From: Helicobacter pylori
Lineage (GTDB): Bacteria > Campylobacterota > Campylobacteria > Campylobacterales > Helicobacteraceae
Assembly: GCF_009689985.1 (NCBI RefSeq)
Contig: NZ_QBAW01000003.1
Span: 62,001 to 126,000, forward strand
Reading direction: 5' to 3'
Length of the DNA: 64,000 bases
In this document: piece after piece, positions 47,533-58,233 of the stretch
Position numbering within the stretch: the first letter of the stretch is position 1
Layout: every line of letters starts with the position of its first letter
Program-made: the position numbers and the translations under genes
Notes under the pieces: generated by a model
What the model was told of the DNA's origin: nothing
Seen by the model: the letters and a program-made list of their open reading frames with translations, nothing else
The model's database searches: none

Positions 47533-48849
47533 ATGAACGAAAACGCGCCTACGCATAAAAGTCCGCACAAAGTCAAAACACACACGCCAGTGAGCGGTTA
47601 TCACATTGAAGATTTACGCACCTACCCTACTGAAAAGCTTTTAGAAATCGCTAACAAGCTCAAAGTGGAAAACCCCCAAGAATTCAAACGACAAGACTTG
47701 ATGTTTGAAATTTTAAAAACCCAAGTTACGCAAGGCGGATACATTCTTTTTACCGGGATTTTAGAAATCATGCCTGATGGCTATGGCTTTTTAAGAGGGT
47801 TTGATGGGAGTTTTTCAGACGGGCATAATGACACTTATGTCAGCCCTTCTCAAATCAGGCGTTTTGCTTTAAGGAATGGCGATATTGTTACCGGTCAAGT
47901 GCGATCCCCCAAAGACCAGGAAAAATACTACGCCCTTTTAAAAATAGAAGCCATCAATTATTTGCCTTCAGATGAGATTAAAAACCGCCCTTTGTTTGAC
48001 AATCTAACCCCTCTATTCCCTGATGAACAAATCAAATTAGAATACGAACCCACTAAAGTTACCGGCAGAATGCTGGATTTATTCAGCCCTGTGGGGAAAG
48101 GTCAAAGGGCTTTGATCGTTGCGCCACCAAGGACTGGGAAAACGGAGCTCATGAAAGAACTCGCCCAAGGCATCACCTCTAACCACCCTGAAGTGGAGCT
48201 GATTATTCTTTTAGTGGATGAGCGCCCTGAAGAAGTTACGGATATGCAACGAAGCGTTAAAGGTCAAGTTTTTAGCTCCACTTTTGATTTGCCCGCAAAC
48301 AACCACATAAGAATCGCTGAGTTGGTGCTAGAAAGGGCTAAAAGGCGAGTGGAAATGGGAAAAGATGTGGTGGTTTTATTGGATTCTATCACCCGTTTAG
48401 CCAGAGCGTATAACGCTGTAACGCCTTCAAGCGGTAAGGTTTTAAGTGGAGGCGTGGATGCGAACGCCTTGCACAGACCCAAGCGCTTTTTTGGAGCCGC
48501 AAGGAATATTGAAGAAGGCGGGAGCTTGACGATTATCGCTACTGCATTGATTGAAACGGGATCCAGAATGGATGAGGTGATTTTTGAAGAATTTAAAGGC
48601 ACCGGGAATAGCGAAATCGTTTTAGCGAGAAATATTGCAGACAGACGCATTTACCCGGCCTTTGATATTTTAAAATCCGGCACACGAAAAGATAATATCT
48701 TGCTTGGCAAAGACCGCTTGACTAAAGTGTGGGTTTTAAGGAATGTGATGCAACAAATGGATGACATAGAAGCCTTAAGCTTTGTGTATTCTAAAATGCA
48801 ACAAACTAAGGACAATGAAGAATTTTTAAATTTAATGAATGAAAAATAA
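47533..48849 (+). CDS. rho: Transcription termination factor Rho
   Basis: 438 residues: N-terminal Rho domain, RNA-binding cold-shock-like domain ([29 protein letters not shown]), Walker [10 protein letters not shown] (about 197-205), [13 protein letters not shown] and [12 protein letters not shown]. Hexameric helicase that ends transcription. AAAGGAAA ribosome site. Complete. Confidence 0.97.
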   Translation: MNENAPTHKSPHKVKTHTPVSGYHIEDLRTYPTEKLLEIANKLKVENPQEFKRQDLMFEILKTQVTQGGYILFTGILEIMPDGYGFLRGFDGSFSDGHNDTYVSPSQIRRFALRNGDIVTGQVRSPKDQEKYYALLKIEAINYLPSDEIKNRPLFDNLTPLFPDEQIKLEYEPTKVTGRMLDLFSPVGKGQRALIVAPPRTGKTELMKELAQGITSNHPEVELIILLVDERPEEVTDMQRSVKGQVFSSTFDLPANNHIRIAELVLERAKRRVEMGKDVVVLLDSITRLARAYNAVTPSSGKVLSGGVDANALHRPKRFFGAARNIEEGGSLTIIATALIETGSRMDEVIFEEFKGTGNSEIVLARNIADRRIYPAFDILKSGTRKDNILLGKDRLTKVWVLRNVMQQMDDIEALSFVYSKMQQTKDNEEFLNLMNEK

Positions 48850-48887
48850 AATCCCTTATTAAAATCCCATTAAATTAAAAAAGTGTC

Positions 48888-49655
48888 ATGAAAATAGGCG
48901 TTTTTGATAGCGGTGTGGGAGGGTTTAGCGTTTTAAAAAGCCTTTTAAAAGCGCAATTATTTGATGAAATCATCTATTATGGCGATAGCGCTAGGGTGCC
49001 TTATGGCACTAAAGACCCCACCACGATCAAGCAATTTGGCTTAGAGGCTTTGGATTTTTTCAAACCGCACAAGATTGAATTATTGATTGTGGCATGCAAC
49101 ACAGCGAGCGCTCTAGCCTTAGAAGAGATGCAAAAATATTCCAAAATCCCTATTGTGGGCGTGATTGAGCCAAGCATTTTAGCGATCAAACAACAAGTAA
49201 AAGATAAAAACGCCCCTATTTTAGTGCTAGGGACAAAAGCGACGATTCAATCCAACGCTTATGACAACGCCCTGAAACAACAAGGCTATTTGAATGTTTC
49301 GCATTTAGCCACTTCTCTTTTTGTGCCTTTGATTGAAGAAAATATTTTAGAGGGCGAATTGTTAGAAACTTGCATGCGTTATTATTTTGCTCCATTAGAG
49401 ATCTTGCCTAAAGTGGTTATTTTAGGTTGCACGCATTTTCCCTTGATCGCTCACCAAATTGAGGGCTATTTTATGGAGCATTTTGCCCTTTCAACGCCCC
49501 CCCTACTCATCCATTCTGGCGATGCTATTGTGGAATATTTGCAGCAAAAATACGCCCTTAAGAAAAACGCATGCGCATTCCCTAAAGTAGAATTTCATGC
49601 GAGCGGCGATGTGGTTTGGCTAGAAAAACAGGCTAAAGAATGGCTCAAATTGTAA
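48888..49655 (+). CDS. murI: Glutamate racemase
   Basis: 255 residues; FDSGVGGFSVL start, catalytic cysteines C70 (ACNTAS) and C181 (GCTHFPL). Makes D-glutamate for peptidoglycan. In H. pylori it is also called glr and its 3' end is the chromosomal attachment place of the cag island. Complete here. Confidence 0.96.
   Translation: MKIGVFDSGVGGFSVLKSLLKAQLFDEIIYYGDSARVPYGTKDPTTIKQFGLEALDFFKPHKIELLIVACNTASALALEEMQKYSKIPIVGVIEPSILAIKQQVKDKNAPILVLGTKATIQSNAYDNALKQQGYLNVSHLATSLFVPLIEENILEGELLETCMRYYFAPLEILPKVVILGCTHFPLIAHQIEGYFMEHFALSTPPLLIHSGDAIVEYLQQKYALKKNACAFPKVEFHASGDVVWLEKQAKEWLKL
49625..49655. repeat. 31-bp cag-island boundary repeat (right copy) in the 3' end of murI
   Basis: The last 31 bases of murI match, with one difference as I recall it, the 31-bp direct repeat that flanks the cag pathogenicity island. 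The left copy lies outside the window. This marks the island's right junction. Confidence 0.75.
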
Positions 49656-49772
49656 CGCAAAATTTAAAGTCAAAATAACACAATTTTCCAAAAAAGGGCT
49701 ATAGCTCACACTATAAGGGTATTGTGCTGATTATAAAGCGCTTTAGAGAGATCCAGAAAAGCGTTTTTATAT

Positions 49773-50057
49773 TTGGAAAAGAATTACCTATCTACAAGTT
49801 TGCTAGACTACAAACAACAGCATAATGGCAAATTGTTAGTGAAAGTTCCCCCACAATACACTAGCAAAACTTGCTCTCATTGCGGGAGCATCAACCCCAA
49901 GCTCAAATTGAATCACAGGCAATATTTGTGCCCTGATTGTGGGTATAAAGAACACAGAGATATTAACGCTGCGAACAATATCTTGAATAAAGGGTTAAGT
50001 CTTTTTAGGGCAGGAAATGTCCTTGCAGACTTTAAAGAACAAAGCCTTTCGTGTTAG
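49773..50057 (+). pseudogene. tnpB: Truncated tnpB (IS605-family), C-terminal fragment
   Basis: 94 codons encoding only the C-terminal end of TnpB: LVKVPPQYTSKTCSHCG, a zinc finger (CSHCG ... CPDCGY), and the HRDINAANNIL segment with the last RuvC aspartate, then the tail RAGNVLADFKEQSLSC. The N-terminal two thirds and TnpA are missing. It lies between murI and cagA, inside the island, on the opposite strand to cagA. TnpB is an RNA-guided nuclease in intact elements; this fragment cannot act. Confidence 0.85.
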
Positions 50058-50085
50058 TGTTTATTAGGATATTTTAGTTAGGAAT

Positions 50086-50105
50086 CCCCTTGTTTTAGCA
50101 AGGGG
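50086..50105 (+). mobile_element. IS605-family right-end palindrome
   Basis: CCCCTTG (50086-50092) and CAAGGGG (50099-50105) with loop TTTTAG, 29 bases after the tnpB stop. The layout resembles the subterminal hairpin recognised by TnpA in IS200/IS605 elements. The element end must lie within the next 20 bases, immediately before the cagA stop codon (50129-50131). The hairpin could also serve as a transcript end for cagA. Confidence 0.7.
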
Positions 50106-50128
50106 TGTTTTTAGTATTCCTCGATCCT

Positions 50129-53100
50129 TTAAGATTTCTGGAAACCACTTTTTGTAGTGTTTTTGACTCCATGTTCCACATTTGCTTTCATCAAGTTGTA
50201 AGATCCTGTAGAAAATGTATTGGTTAAAAATTGCACAAAGCTAGACTTAATGTCTTTTACGGCATTGTTCAACTTGGTGGAAAACTTGAACGAATCAGAA
50301 TAATCTTTCATATTCTTTTGGTTGAATCCAATTTTATCATACTCTGACAAAGGAGTGCTTCCCACATTATGCGCAACTATCCTATCATTCACAAGCTTGA
50401 ACCACTCAGGGTTTTTTTGCGTTAGCATACCGGTCGCTTTTTCATTGATTGTTCCATTGTGGACATTGCTATTAATGCGTGTGTGGCTGTTAGTAGCGTA
50501 ATTGTCCAATTTCGCCTGCAAACCAGTAGGCACTTGTTTCGTGCTTTCAACCCATAGCTTCAAAGCATTGTTTTTTGTAGAATCTTTGAGTTCATCTATC
50601 TTTTGTTCTAGTTTGTCAAAATGACCTGTTTTAGCTTCTGAAACTGCCTGATTGAGATCGCCAATTCTACGAGTCAATTCTTGTTCCCTTGAAAGCCCTA
50701 CTTTACTGAGATCATTAACTGCAGCACTTCTCCTCAAAGGGAAGCCTGCTTGATTTGCCTCATCAAAATCAATTGTAGCGTAAATGGGTTCAGGGCTAGC
50801 TGATTGCCCTGCTCCACTGAAACCGCCCACTCCTTTACCTGCTGATGCAATTTTGTTAATCCGGTCAATTTTTCTATTTATTGCTGATGTAGCTTCGTTG
50901 AGTTGGTCAATTTTTGCACTCACCTTTTTGGCAACTTGAGCGTAAATGGGCTCTTCAGGGCTAGTTGCTTGTCCTGCTTTCTTTTTATTAACTTGAGCGT
51001 AAATGGGTTCGTTGTTGTTTTTGAGTCCATTATTATTGTTATTGGAATTTCCAAATAATTTCTCGTTCAATTCTTTCCTGATGTCCGAAAAATTTTTGGT
51101 GAGCGTTGTGGCTTCTGTTTTAGACAACCCATTACCAACTAGGGTTCCATTTACACCATTTTTAACGGATTTTTGTAGATCAGAATTTTTTCCAAGATCC
51201 AATGACAAGCTTTTGAGTTCGGCTAGGGCTTGCTCTACCTTACTGAAATCGCCTGTTAATTTAGTCTCTGATACAGCCTGATTGAGATTGTCAACTTTAT
51301 CCGTTATCTTTTGATTAATGATCACATCCTTAATGGAATTTTCAAGGTCGCTTTTTGCTTGTGTTACTTTGCTGAAATCCTTATTTTTGCCATTTTTGAA
51401 ATCATTCAAAGCTGCATTAAGGTTTTCAATTTTTGAAATCCATTCTGGATTGATGCCTAAATCTTTCACCGAGTCTTTAAGGGCTTTTAGCGTTTCTTCT
51501 GCCTTGCTGAAATCATTATTTTTGCCATTTTTGAGTTCATCAAAAGATTTACCAAAGTCTTTCAAATTCTTGTTGATATTTTCAAGTTTATCAGACAATT
51601 CGCTCCTGACGCCTTTAAGATTCGGATCGAAAGCGGCCGCTCTTGCTTCCTTACTAGCCTCTTTATTGATCAACGCAAAAATCTTATCTTTTTGGCTGTT
51701 AGCTTGAGCTTTTGCTTCCATTCTATTTTTGTTGTCGTTTCTGCTCTCCAATTTTTTCGCTACTTCTTTCTCTAAATGCTCTCGTTTCCTTAGAGATTTT
51801 TCAAGATCTTTCTGAGCTTTTTTCACTCCATCATAATTGCCTGTGTTTTTAGCTTCAGCTACAGCTTTATTGAAGTTTGAAACTTTTCCAACCAATTCTT
51901 TGTTGCTGTTCAAAAAGTCTTTGATGAGCTTATTAGCTTCTTGTGGAGACAATCCTTTAGCCCACAATTTATCTTCTAAATCTCGCCTTATATAATTAGT
52001 GATAGCGAGATTATTTAAATTAGGCAAATTAAAGACAGCTACCTTGCTAAAATTCGCTTCCAAATGGGAAACGCCATTCGTAGTGCCCACACCCTTATCA
52101 GGACTCTTGGAGGCGTTGGTGTATTTGAAATTGGAATAATTGACAAACATCACGCCATCATATTTTAGGCTACCTTGAAGAGTGGTTTTTGTCTCCCCAT
52201 CTAAAGCTTTATCTTGTTTTTTCCCATAATCTTTGAGAGTATAGCTCACTTCCCCATTACCAAACTCAGTAATTAAAGCTAAATGTTTTGGGTCTTTTTT
52301 AGAAACAAAAGCAATGTGATCACTCCCTAGGGCGTCCAAATAAGCCTTACGGTCTTTTTGGAAATTTTCAATCTCAGTTTGGAATTTTTCTTTCTCTTTC
52401 TCGCTCAAGTTGTCTAGTTTAGCATTGTTTCGTGCAAGAAATTCCATGAAATCCACTTTGTTTTGGATCTCTTCTTGACTCAACGCTTGTTTCAAACCTG
52501 TGAGTTGATCTTCTTTATAGAGATAGAAGCTAGGGTTTTTAATCCCATTTTCATTACCCGCTATGATTAACCCGCTGCCGTTATTAAGATGCGCATTAAT
52601 GAGTGTGGCCACATTGTTGCCTTGTTGGTTTTTATAACCAACGGTGGCGTTCCAATCATGCCTAGCTTCAGGGCCACCATTATCCCCATACAATAATGAA
52701 ACTTTTTCAGGTTCTATGTTACTATGACTCCCCATTAGCACAGAAGATAGAGCGTTATTGTGGATCAATAATTGATTGAACTTGTAATTAGGATCCTTAT
52801 CAGCGACTCCCTCAACATCCAACATTTCCATATCACCAAGAGTGAATTTAAAAAAATTACCCCTTTCATCAAGCAAATCTCTAGCTTCAGGCGGTAAGCC
52901 TTGTATGTCGGTGGTGGTAGTGGCTAAATTTTGTTCAAAATCAGGCCTTGGCTCTTGATTGAGCGTTTCTTTGAGATCGGAAGATTGTTTTTTGTTAAAC
53001 ACAAATGATAAAAAAATATCAAGCCAATCCCCACCACTAGGCTCTGCATTTTTTTCTGCTTCTTGCCTTGCTTTCAAAGATTCATCAAACACGCCCATGA

Positions 53101-53647
53101 ATTTTTCATCCGATCGGATTTGATTCCCTATGATAATTCCTGCAAAAGATTGTTTGGCAGACCTCAAAAACTCCGCTTTTTCCTTATCATCAGAGATAGG
53201 GGGTTGTATGATATTTTCCATGAAATTTCGGATTTGTTGGGTGTTGATTTTAGACGGATCTTTTTGAAGGGACACCCAACTCGTAAAGATTTGGTAACGC
53301 TGATCCCCAAATTTCTTAAAGCTCTCTACAGAAGAATCTACAGCAATGAGATTGTCTTTGTTGATTAAATCATTGCTCTTATTGATAAAGTCTGAAAAAT
53401 ATTGATTCTTTTTGGCAGGATTTTTGATCGCTTTATTGGCGTATTCTTCCCTTAGTTGCGAGATTTTCTCAAAAGCTTGCCTATTATCCCTATCATTCTT
53501 ATCAACGATTGGTTTTTGATCGGGATCAAATGAAGCGACAGCGTTATCAACTTTAAGAAAAGCTACTTGAAGATTATTGATAAATCGTTGCGGAACAAAA
53601 TCTGTTTGATCCGGTGTTGTTGTTTGATCGATGGTTTCATTAGTCAT
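50129..53647 (-). CDS. cagA: CagA oncoprotein, East Asian type (EPIYA-ABD)
   Basis: 1172 residues from [15 protein letters not shown] is 6 bases upstream, so the upstream extension to 53683 is not used. CagA is the effector injected into gastric cells by the cag type IV system. EPIYA motifs lie at 880-884 ([12 protein letters not shown]), 899-903 ([11 protein letters not shown]) and 953-957 ([12 protein letters not shown]). The D motif gives the strong SHP2-binding Y-A-T-I-D-F sequence. One CM (MARK-binding) motif, [16 protein letters not shown], is at 969-984. Before this region are an N/G-rich stretch and several degenerate copies of a helical repeat. Complete, no frameshift. Confidence 0.98.
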   Translation of the reverse strand: MTNETIDQTTTPDQTDFVPQRFINNLQVAFLKVDNAVASFDPDQKPIVDKNDRDNRQAFEKISQLREEYANKAIKNPAKKNQYFSDFINKSNDLINKDNLIAVDSSVESFKKFGDQRYQIFTSWVSLQKDPSKINTQQIRNFMENIIQPPISDDKEKAEFLRSAKQSFAGIIIGNQIRSDEKFMGVFDESLKARQEAEKNAEPSGGDWLDIFLSFVFNKKQSSDLKETLNQEPRPDFEQNLATTTTDIQGLPPEARDLLDERGNFFKFTLGDMEMLDVEGVADKDPNYKFNQLLIHNNALSSVLMGSHSNIEPEKVSLLYGDNGGPEARHDWNATVGYKNQQGNNVATLINAHLNNGSGLIIAGNENGIKNPSFYLYKEDQLTGLKQALSQEEIQNKVDFMEFLARNNAKLDNLSEKEKEKFQTEIENFQKDRKAYLDALGSDHIAFVSKKDPKHLALITEFGNGEVSYTLKDYGKKQDKALDGETKTTLQGSLKYDGVMFVNYSNFKYTNASKSPDKGVGTTNGVSHLEANFSKVAVFNLPNLNNLAITNYIRRDLEDKLWAKGLSPQEANKLIKDFLNSNKELVGKVSNFNKAVAEAKNTGNYDGVKKAQKDLEKSLRKREHLEKEVAKKLESRNDNKNRMEAKAQANSQKDKIFALINKEASKEARAAAFDPNLKGVRSELSDKLENINKNLKDFGKSFDELKNGKNNDFSKAEETLKALKDSVKDLGINPEWISKIENLNAALNDFKNGKNKDFSKVTQAKSDLENSIKDVIINQKITDKVDNLNQAVSETKLTGDFSKVEQALAELKSLSLDLGKNSDLQKSVKNGVNGTLVGNGLSKTEATTLTKNFSDIRKELNEKLFGNSNNNNNGLKNNNEPIYAQVNKKKAGQATSPEEPIYAQVAKKVSAKIDQLNEATSAINRKIDRINKIASAGKGVGGFSGAGQSASPEPIYATIDFDEANQAGFPLRRSAAVNDLSKVGLSREQELTRRIGDLNQAVSEAKTGHFDKLEQKIDELKDSTKNNALKLWVESTKQVPTGLQAKLDNYATNSHTRINSNVHNGTINEKATGMLTQKNPEWFKLVNDRIVAHNVGSTPLSEYDKIGFNQKNMKDYSDSFKFSTKLNNAVKDIKSSFVQFLTNTFSTGSYNLMKANVEHGVKNTTKSGFQKS

Positions 53648-53680
53648 TGTTTCTCCTTTACCTAAAATTGGATTTGGTAT

Positions 53681-53731
53681 CAAAGACTGCTAAAAACCAC
53701 CACACGCTTGAGTGGTCAATTGATGTCTTTG
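53681..53731 (-). promoter_or_regulatory. Nested stem-loop in the cagA mRNA leader
   Basis: CAAAGAC (53681-53687) and GTCTTTG (53725-53731) are perfect 7-base arms; inside them ACCAC (53696-53700) and GTGGT (53712-53716) form a second stem. With a start near 53734, the structure occupies the first part of the leader. Leader stem-loops that stabilise cagA transcripts are known in H. pylori; this exact fold is my reading. Confidence 0.6.
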
Positions 53732-53740
53732 AACATTCTT

Positions 53741-53746
53741 ATTATA
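53741..53746 (-). promoter_or_regulatory. -10 box of the cagA promoter
   Basis: TATAAT on the minus strand, about 95 bases upstream of the cagA start, in the region of the known divergent cagA/cagB promoters. The predicted leader is about 87 bases. Confidence 0.7.
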
Positions 53747-53862
53747 CTACAATATTAGGCATTTTTTCATTAATCTTGTTAATATTGAAAAATTCCAGTC
53801 GTTGCAAGCGTCTAAAGGCTAGGAACGATTCACATTTTTACCCACAATTAACAAAAACTTGC

Positions 53863-53868
53863 TAGAAT
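53863..53868 (+). promoter_or_regulatory. -10 box of the cagB promoter
   Basis: TGCTAGAAT (extended -10) about 35 bases before the cagB ATG, pointing away from cagA. Divergent cagA/cagB transcription is established knowledge. Confidence 0.6.
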
Positions 53869-53902
53869 AGACAAATTTTAACAAGAAGTGTTTGTGATCC
53901 AC

Positions 53903-54130
53903 ATGGAAAATAAATCAATAGGACAGATTTTCAAAGACAGCTTCAAAAAAAGTTTCTTTAGTGGTCTATGGAGTTGCTTAAAATGGAGCCTTATTCTCAC
54001 TCTGATCAGCTTGGGTTTGTTTTTACTTGTTTTTAGGTTTCAACCCGAGACAATTAAAAAATACATCAAAGATCCTAAAGATCTACAATTCTACAATGAC
54101 TTGAGAAGCAAAAAAGGTTGGGACAAGTAG
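53903..54130 (+). CDS. cagB: CagB, small membrane protein
   Basis: 74 or 75 residues starting MENKSIGQIFKDSFKK, with one hydrophobic helix (about 22-45, WSLILTLISLGLFLLVF) and a charged C-terminal tail. It is not essential for CagA delivery in published work as I recall it, and its role is unknown. I use the ATG at 53903; a GTG at 53888 would add five residues. It has its own promoter upstream of cagC. Confidence 0.72.
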   Translation: MENKSIGQIFKDSFKKSFFSGLWSCLKWSLILTLISLGLFLLVFRFQPETIKKYIKDPKDLQFYNDLRSKKGWDK

Positions 54131-54259
54131 GTTTATTGTTTCTAAATTGTGTCAATTGTCAAACAAAAGTGTCGGTTTTTATCTCAATCAAAAAGGATAC
54201 ACACAAGGCCAGTTAATCTAGTGGTGCTTGCGTGAAAGTGTAAAAATATTTTTTTTTGG

Positions 54260-54265
54260 TATAAT
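54260..54265 (+). promoter_or_regulatory. -10 box of cagC with T9 spacer tract
   Basis: A T9 run (54249-54257), GG and TATAAT (54260-54265), 32 bases before the cagC ATG. Placement parallels the A/T tract beside the HAD gene's -10 box, so slipped-strand tuning is possible. Confidence 0.6.
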
Positions 54266-54296
54266 CACACCATTATTTCAATCTGAAAGGAAACGC

Positions 54297-54647
54297 ATGA
54301 AATTTCTTACAAGAATCACTGACAGCTACAAGAAAGTTGTAGTAACTTTAGGGCTACTAATGGTAACAACCAATCCTTTAATGGCGTTCAACAGTCCTAC
54401 AACAGGCGTTACTGAGACTAAATCTTTGGTTATTCAGATCATTTCTGTTTTAGCGATCGTAGGTGGTTGCGCTCTAGGGGTCAAAGGCATAGCAGATATT
54501 TGGAAAATCTCTGATGACATCAAAAGAGGTCAGGCAACCGTTTTTGCTTATGCGCAGCCCATAGCTATGTTAGCGGTGGCAGGCGGTATTATCTATTTGA
54601 GCACTAAGTTTGGCTTCAATATTGGCGAGAGTGGAGGAGCTAGCTAA
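54297..54647 (+). CDS. cagC: CagC, VirB2-like pilin
   Basis: 116 residues from ATG 54297 with GAAAGGAAA upstream: an N-terminal signal region (about 14-36), then two hydrophobic helices (about 45-70 and 80-105) around a charged loop (KISDDIKRGQ), the layout of conjugative pilins. CagC is required for CagA delivery. The upstream frame to 54228 is discarded because the promoter lies within it. Confidence 0.93.
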   Translation: MKFLTRITDSYKKVVVTLGLLMVTTNPLMAFNSPTTGVTETKSLVIQIISVLAIVGGCALGVKGIADIWKISDDIKRGQATVFAYAQPIAMLAVAGGIIYLSTKFGFNIGESGGAS

Positions 54648-54648
54648 A

Positions 54649-55272
54649 TTGATCAACAATAATAGTAATAAAAAAATAAGAGACTTTTTTTTGAAAGTTC
54701 TCTTAAGTCTCGTTGTTTTCAGTTCGTATGGGTTGGCAAATGATGATAACCAAGCGAAAAAAGAAGCGCTAGAAAAAGAAAAAAACACTCCTAGTGGGCG
54801 CGTTTATACGAATTTAGATTTTGATAGTTTCAAGGCGACTATCAAAAATTTGCAAGACAAGAAAGTAACTTTCAAAGAAGTCAATCCCGATATTATCAAA
54901 AATGAAGTTTTTGATTTTGTGATTGTCAATAGAGTCCTTAAAAAAATAAAGGATTTGAAGCATTACGATCCAATTATTGAAAAAATCTTTGATGAAAAGG
55001 GTAAAGAAATGGGATTGAATGTGGAATTACAGATCAATCCTGAAGTGAAAGACTTTTTTACTTTTAAAAGCATCAGCACGACCAATAAACAACGCTGCTT
55101 TCTGTCATTGCGCGGAGAAACAAGAGAAATTCTGTGCGATGATAAGCTGTATAATGTTTTATTGGCCGTATTCAATTCTTATGACCCTAATGATCTTTTG
55201 AAACACATTAGCACCATAGAGTCTCTCAAAAAAATCTTTTATACGATTACATGTGAAGCGGTATATCTATAA
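54649..55272 (+). CDS. cagD: CagD, periplasmic T4SS accessory protein
   Basis: 207 residues from a TTG immediately after the cagC stop, with GGAGG about 11 bases upstream. Signal segment (about 12-27), then a soluble domain ending CEAVYL; CagD is known to dimerise in the periplasm and at the surface and to be needed for full CagA transfer. The upstream frame extends into cagC; I keep the shorter one. Confidence 0.9.
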   Translation: MINNNSNKKIRDFFLKVLLSLVVFSSYGLANDDNQAKKEALEKEKNTPSGRVYTNLDFDSFKATIKNLQDKKVTFKEVNPDIIKNEVFDFVIVNRVLKKIKDLKHYDPIIEKIFDEKGKEMGLNVELQINPEVKDFFTFKSISTTNKQRCFLSLRGETREILCDDKLYNVLLAVFNSYDPNDLLKHISTIESLKKIFYTITCEAVYL

Positions 55273-55280
55273 AGAGAGGG

Positions 55281-58232
55281 GTGTTTGTGGCGAGCAAGCA
55301 AGCTGATGAACAAAAAAAGCTAATCATAGAGCAAGAGGTTCAAAAGCGCCAATTTCAAAAAATAGAAGAACTTAAAACAGACATGCAAAAAGGTGTCAAT
55401 CCCTTTTTTAAAGTCTTGTTTGATGGGGGGAATAGGTTGTTTGGTTTCCCTGAAACTTTTATTTATTCCTCTATATTTATATTGTTTGTAACAATTGTAT
55501 TATCTGTTATTCTTTTTCAAGCCTATGAACCTGTTTTGATTGTAGCGATTGTTATTGTGCTTGTAGCTCTTGGATTCAAGAAAGATTACAGGCTTTATCA
55601 AAGAATGGAGCGAGCGATGAAATTTAAAAAACCTTTTTTGTTTAAGGGCGTGAAAAACAAAGCGTTCATGAGCATTTTTTCCATGAAGCCTAGTAAAGAA
55701 ATGGCTAATGACATCCACTTAAATCCAAACAGAGAAGACAGACTTGTGAGCGCTGCAAATTCTTATCTAGCGAATAACTATGAATGTTTTTTAGATGATG
55801 GGGTGATCCTTACTAACAACTATTCTCTTTTAGGCACAATCAAATTGGGGGGCATTGATTTTTTAACCACTTCCAAAAAAGATCTCATAGAGTTACACGC
55901 TTCTATTTATAGCGTTTTTAGGAATTTTGTTACCCCTGAATTCAAATTTTATTTCCACACTGTTAAAAAGAAAATCGTTATTGATGAAACCAATAGGGAC
56001 TATGGTCTTATTTTTTCTAATGATTTCATGCGAGCCTATAATGAGAAGCAAAAGAGAGAAAGTTTTTATGATATTAGTTTTTTTCTGACCATAGAGCAAG
56101 ATTTATTAGACACTCTCAATGAACCTGTTATGAATAAAAAGCATTTTGCAGACAATAATTTTGAAGAGTTTCAAAGGATTATTAGAGCCAAGCTTGAAAA
56201 CTTCAAAGATAGGATAGAGCTCATAGAAGAGCTATTGAGTAAATACCACCCCACTAGATTAAAAGAATACACTAAAGATGGGGTTGTTTATTCCAAACAA
56301 TGCGAGTTTTACAATTTTCTTGTGGGAATGAATGAGGCCCCTTTTATTTGCAACCGAAAAGACTTGTATCTCAAGGAAAAAATGCATGGTGGGGTGAAAG
56401 AAGTTTATTTTGCCAATAAGCATGGAAAAATCTTAAATGACGATTTGAGTGAAAAATATTTTAGCGCTATTGAGATTAGTGAATACGCCCCTAAATCACA
56501 GAGCGATTTGTTTGACAAGATCAACGCTCTAGACAGCGAATTTATCTTTATGCATGCTTATTCGCCTAAAAACTCACAGGTTTTAAAGGACAAACTAGCT
56601 TTCACCTCTAGAAGGATTATTATTAGTGGGGGTTCTAAAGAGCAGGGCATGACTTTAGGTTGCTTGAGCGAATTAGTGGGTAATGGTGATATTACGCTAG
56701 GCAGTTATGGTAATTCTTTAGTGCTGTTTGCTGATAGCTTTGAAAAAATGAAACAAAGCGTTAAGGAATGCGTCTCTAGTCTTAACGCTAAAGGTTTTTT
56801 AGCCAACGCAGCGACTTTCTCTATGGAAAATTACTTTTTTGCCAAACATTGCTCTTTTATCACGCTTCCTTTTATTTTTGATGTAACTTCTAATAATTTT
56901 GCTGACTTTATCGCTATGAGGGCTATGAGTTTTGATGGCAATCAAGAGAATAACGCTTGGGGTAATAGCGTCATGACGCTAAAAAGCGAGATCAATTCGC
57001 CTTTTTATCTGAACTTCCACATGCCTACTGATTTTGGTTCAGCTTCAGCAGGACACACTTTGATACTTGGCTCAACCGGTTCAGGTAAGACGGTGTTTAT
57101 GTCAATGACCTTGAACGCTATGGGACAATTTGCTTACAATTTTCCTGCTAATGTCAGCAAAGACAGACAAAAGCTCACTATGGTCTATATGGATAAAGAT
57201 TATGGCGCTTATGGAAACATTGTTGCAATGGGTGGGGAGTATGTCAAGATTGAGCTAGGGACAGATACAGGATTAAATCCTTTTGCTTGGGCGGCTTGTG
57301 TGCAAAAATCCAATGCAACAATGGAGCAAAAACAAACAGCTATTTCTGTTGTCAAAGAGCTTGTGAAAAACTTAGCCACCAAAAGCGATGAAAAAGATGA
57401 AAATGGCAACAGCACCACTTTTAGCCTAGCTGATTCTAATACGCTTGCAGCGGCAGTAACCAACCTTATCACGGGAGATATGAACCTAGATTATCCCATC
57501 ACCCAACTGATTAATGCTTTCGGAAAAGACCACAATGATCCTAATGGGCTTGTCGCGCGATTAGCGCCTTTTTGCAAATCAACCAATGGTGAATTTCAAT
57601 GGCTTTTTGATAATCAAGCAACCGATCGCTTAGATTTTTCAAAAACGATTATTGGCGTTGATGGGTCAAGTTTCCTAGACAATAATGATGTTTCGCCCTT
57701 TATTTGTTTTTACCTTTTCGCTCGTATTCAAGAGGCAATGGATGGGCGTAGATTTGTCTTAGATATTGATGAAGCTTGGAAATATTTAGGCGATCCAAAG
57801 GTCGCTTATTTTGTAAGAGACATGCTAAAAACTGCAAGGAAAAGAAACGCTATTGTTAGACTTGCGACTCAAAGCATCACTGATCTTTTGGCTTGCCCTA
57901 TTGCTGATACTATTAGAGAACAATGCCCTACAAAGATTTTTTTGAGAAACGATGGGGGAAATCTTTCTGATTACCAAAGATTAGCCAATGTTACAGAAAA
58001 AGAATTTGAAATCATCACTAAGGGGTTAGATAGGAAAATTCTCTACAAACAAGATGGAAGCCCTAGCGTTATCGCTAGTTTTAATTTGAGAGGCATTCCT
58101 AAAGAATATTTGAAAATTTTATCCACAGATACTGTATTTGTCAAAGAAATTGACAAGATTATCCAAAACCATAGTATCATAGATAAATATCAGGCCTTGA
58201 GGCAAATGTATCAACAAATAAAGGAGTATTAA
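55281..58232 (+). CDS. cagE: CagE, VirB3-VirB4 fusion ATPase
   Basis: 983 residues. The N-terminal part (about 60-100) has a pair of membrane segments, the VirB3-like portion, then the VirB4 ATPase with Walker A GSTGSGKT (597-604) and Walker B FVLDIDEA (825-832), and the [13 protein letters not shown] region. It energises assembly and transport at the inner membrane. GTG starts at 55281 or 55287; the AGAGAGG site favours the second, but I keep the longer form common in annotation. The largest cag gene on this strand. Confidence 0.96.
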   Translation: MFVASKQADEQKKLIIEQEVQKRQFQKIEELKTDMQKGVNPFFKVLFDGGNRLFGFPETFIYSSIFILFVTIVLSVILFQAYEPVLIVAIVIVLVALGFKKDYRLYQRMERAMKFKKPFLFKGVKNKAFMSIFSMKPSKEMANDIHLNPNREDRLVSAANSYLANNYECFLDDGVILTNNYSLLGTIKLGGIDFLTTSKKDLIELHASIYSVFRNFVTPEFKFYFHTVKKKIVIDETNRDYGLIFSNDFMRAYNEKQKRESFYDISFFLTIEQDLLDTLNEPVMNKKHFADNNFEEFQRIIRAKLENFKDRIELIEELLSKYHPTRLKEYTKDGVVYSKQCEFYNFLVGMNEAPFICNRKDLYLKEKMHGGVKEVYFANKHGKILNDDLSEKYFSAIEISEYAPKSQSDLFDKINALDSEFIFMHAYSPKNSQVLKDKLAFTSRRIIISGGSKEQGMTLGCLSELVGNGDITLGSYGNSLVLFADSFEKMKQSVKECVSSLNAKGFLANAATFSMENYFFAKHCSFITLPFIFDVTSNNFADFIAMRAMSFDGNQENNAWGNSVMTLKSEINSPFYLNFHMPTDFGSASAGHTLILGSTGSGKTVFMSMTLNAMGQFAYNFPANVSKDRQKLTMVYMDKDYGAYGNIVAMGGEYVKIELGTDTGLNPFAWAACVQKSNATMEQKQTAISVVKELVKNLATKSDEKDENGNSTTFSLADSNTLAAAVTNLITGDMNLDYPITQLINAFGKDHNDPNGLVARLAPFCKSTNGEFQWLFDNQATDRLDFSKTIIGVDGSSFLDNNDVSPFICFYLFARIQEAMDGRRFVLDIDEAWKYLGDPKVAYFVRDMLKTARKRNAIVRLATQSITDLLACPIADTIREQCPTKIFLRNDGGNLSDYQRLANVTEKEFEIITKGLDRKILYKQDGSPSVIASFNLRGIPKEYLKILSTDTVFVKEIDKIIQNHSIIDKYQALRQMYQQIKEY

Positions 58233-58233
58233 A

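Noticed and set aside
49491..49505. C7 run in murI
   Set aside because: Essential gene; run length is common by chance in conserved codons here.
51003..51707. Plus-strand open frames opposite cagA
   Set aside because: Shadows of the repetitive helical part of CagA; serine/leucine-biased and without start signals.
53647..53865. 72-codon plus-strand frame in the cagA-cagB gap
   Set aside because: It spans the cagA leader, the cagA promoter and most of the cagB promoter region; no ribosome site. It is likely chance.
54228..54296. Upstream extension of cagC
   Set aside because: The TATAAT at 54260-54265 falls inside it, and the ATG at 54297 has the ribosome site.
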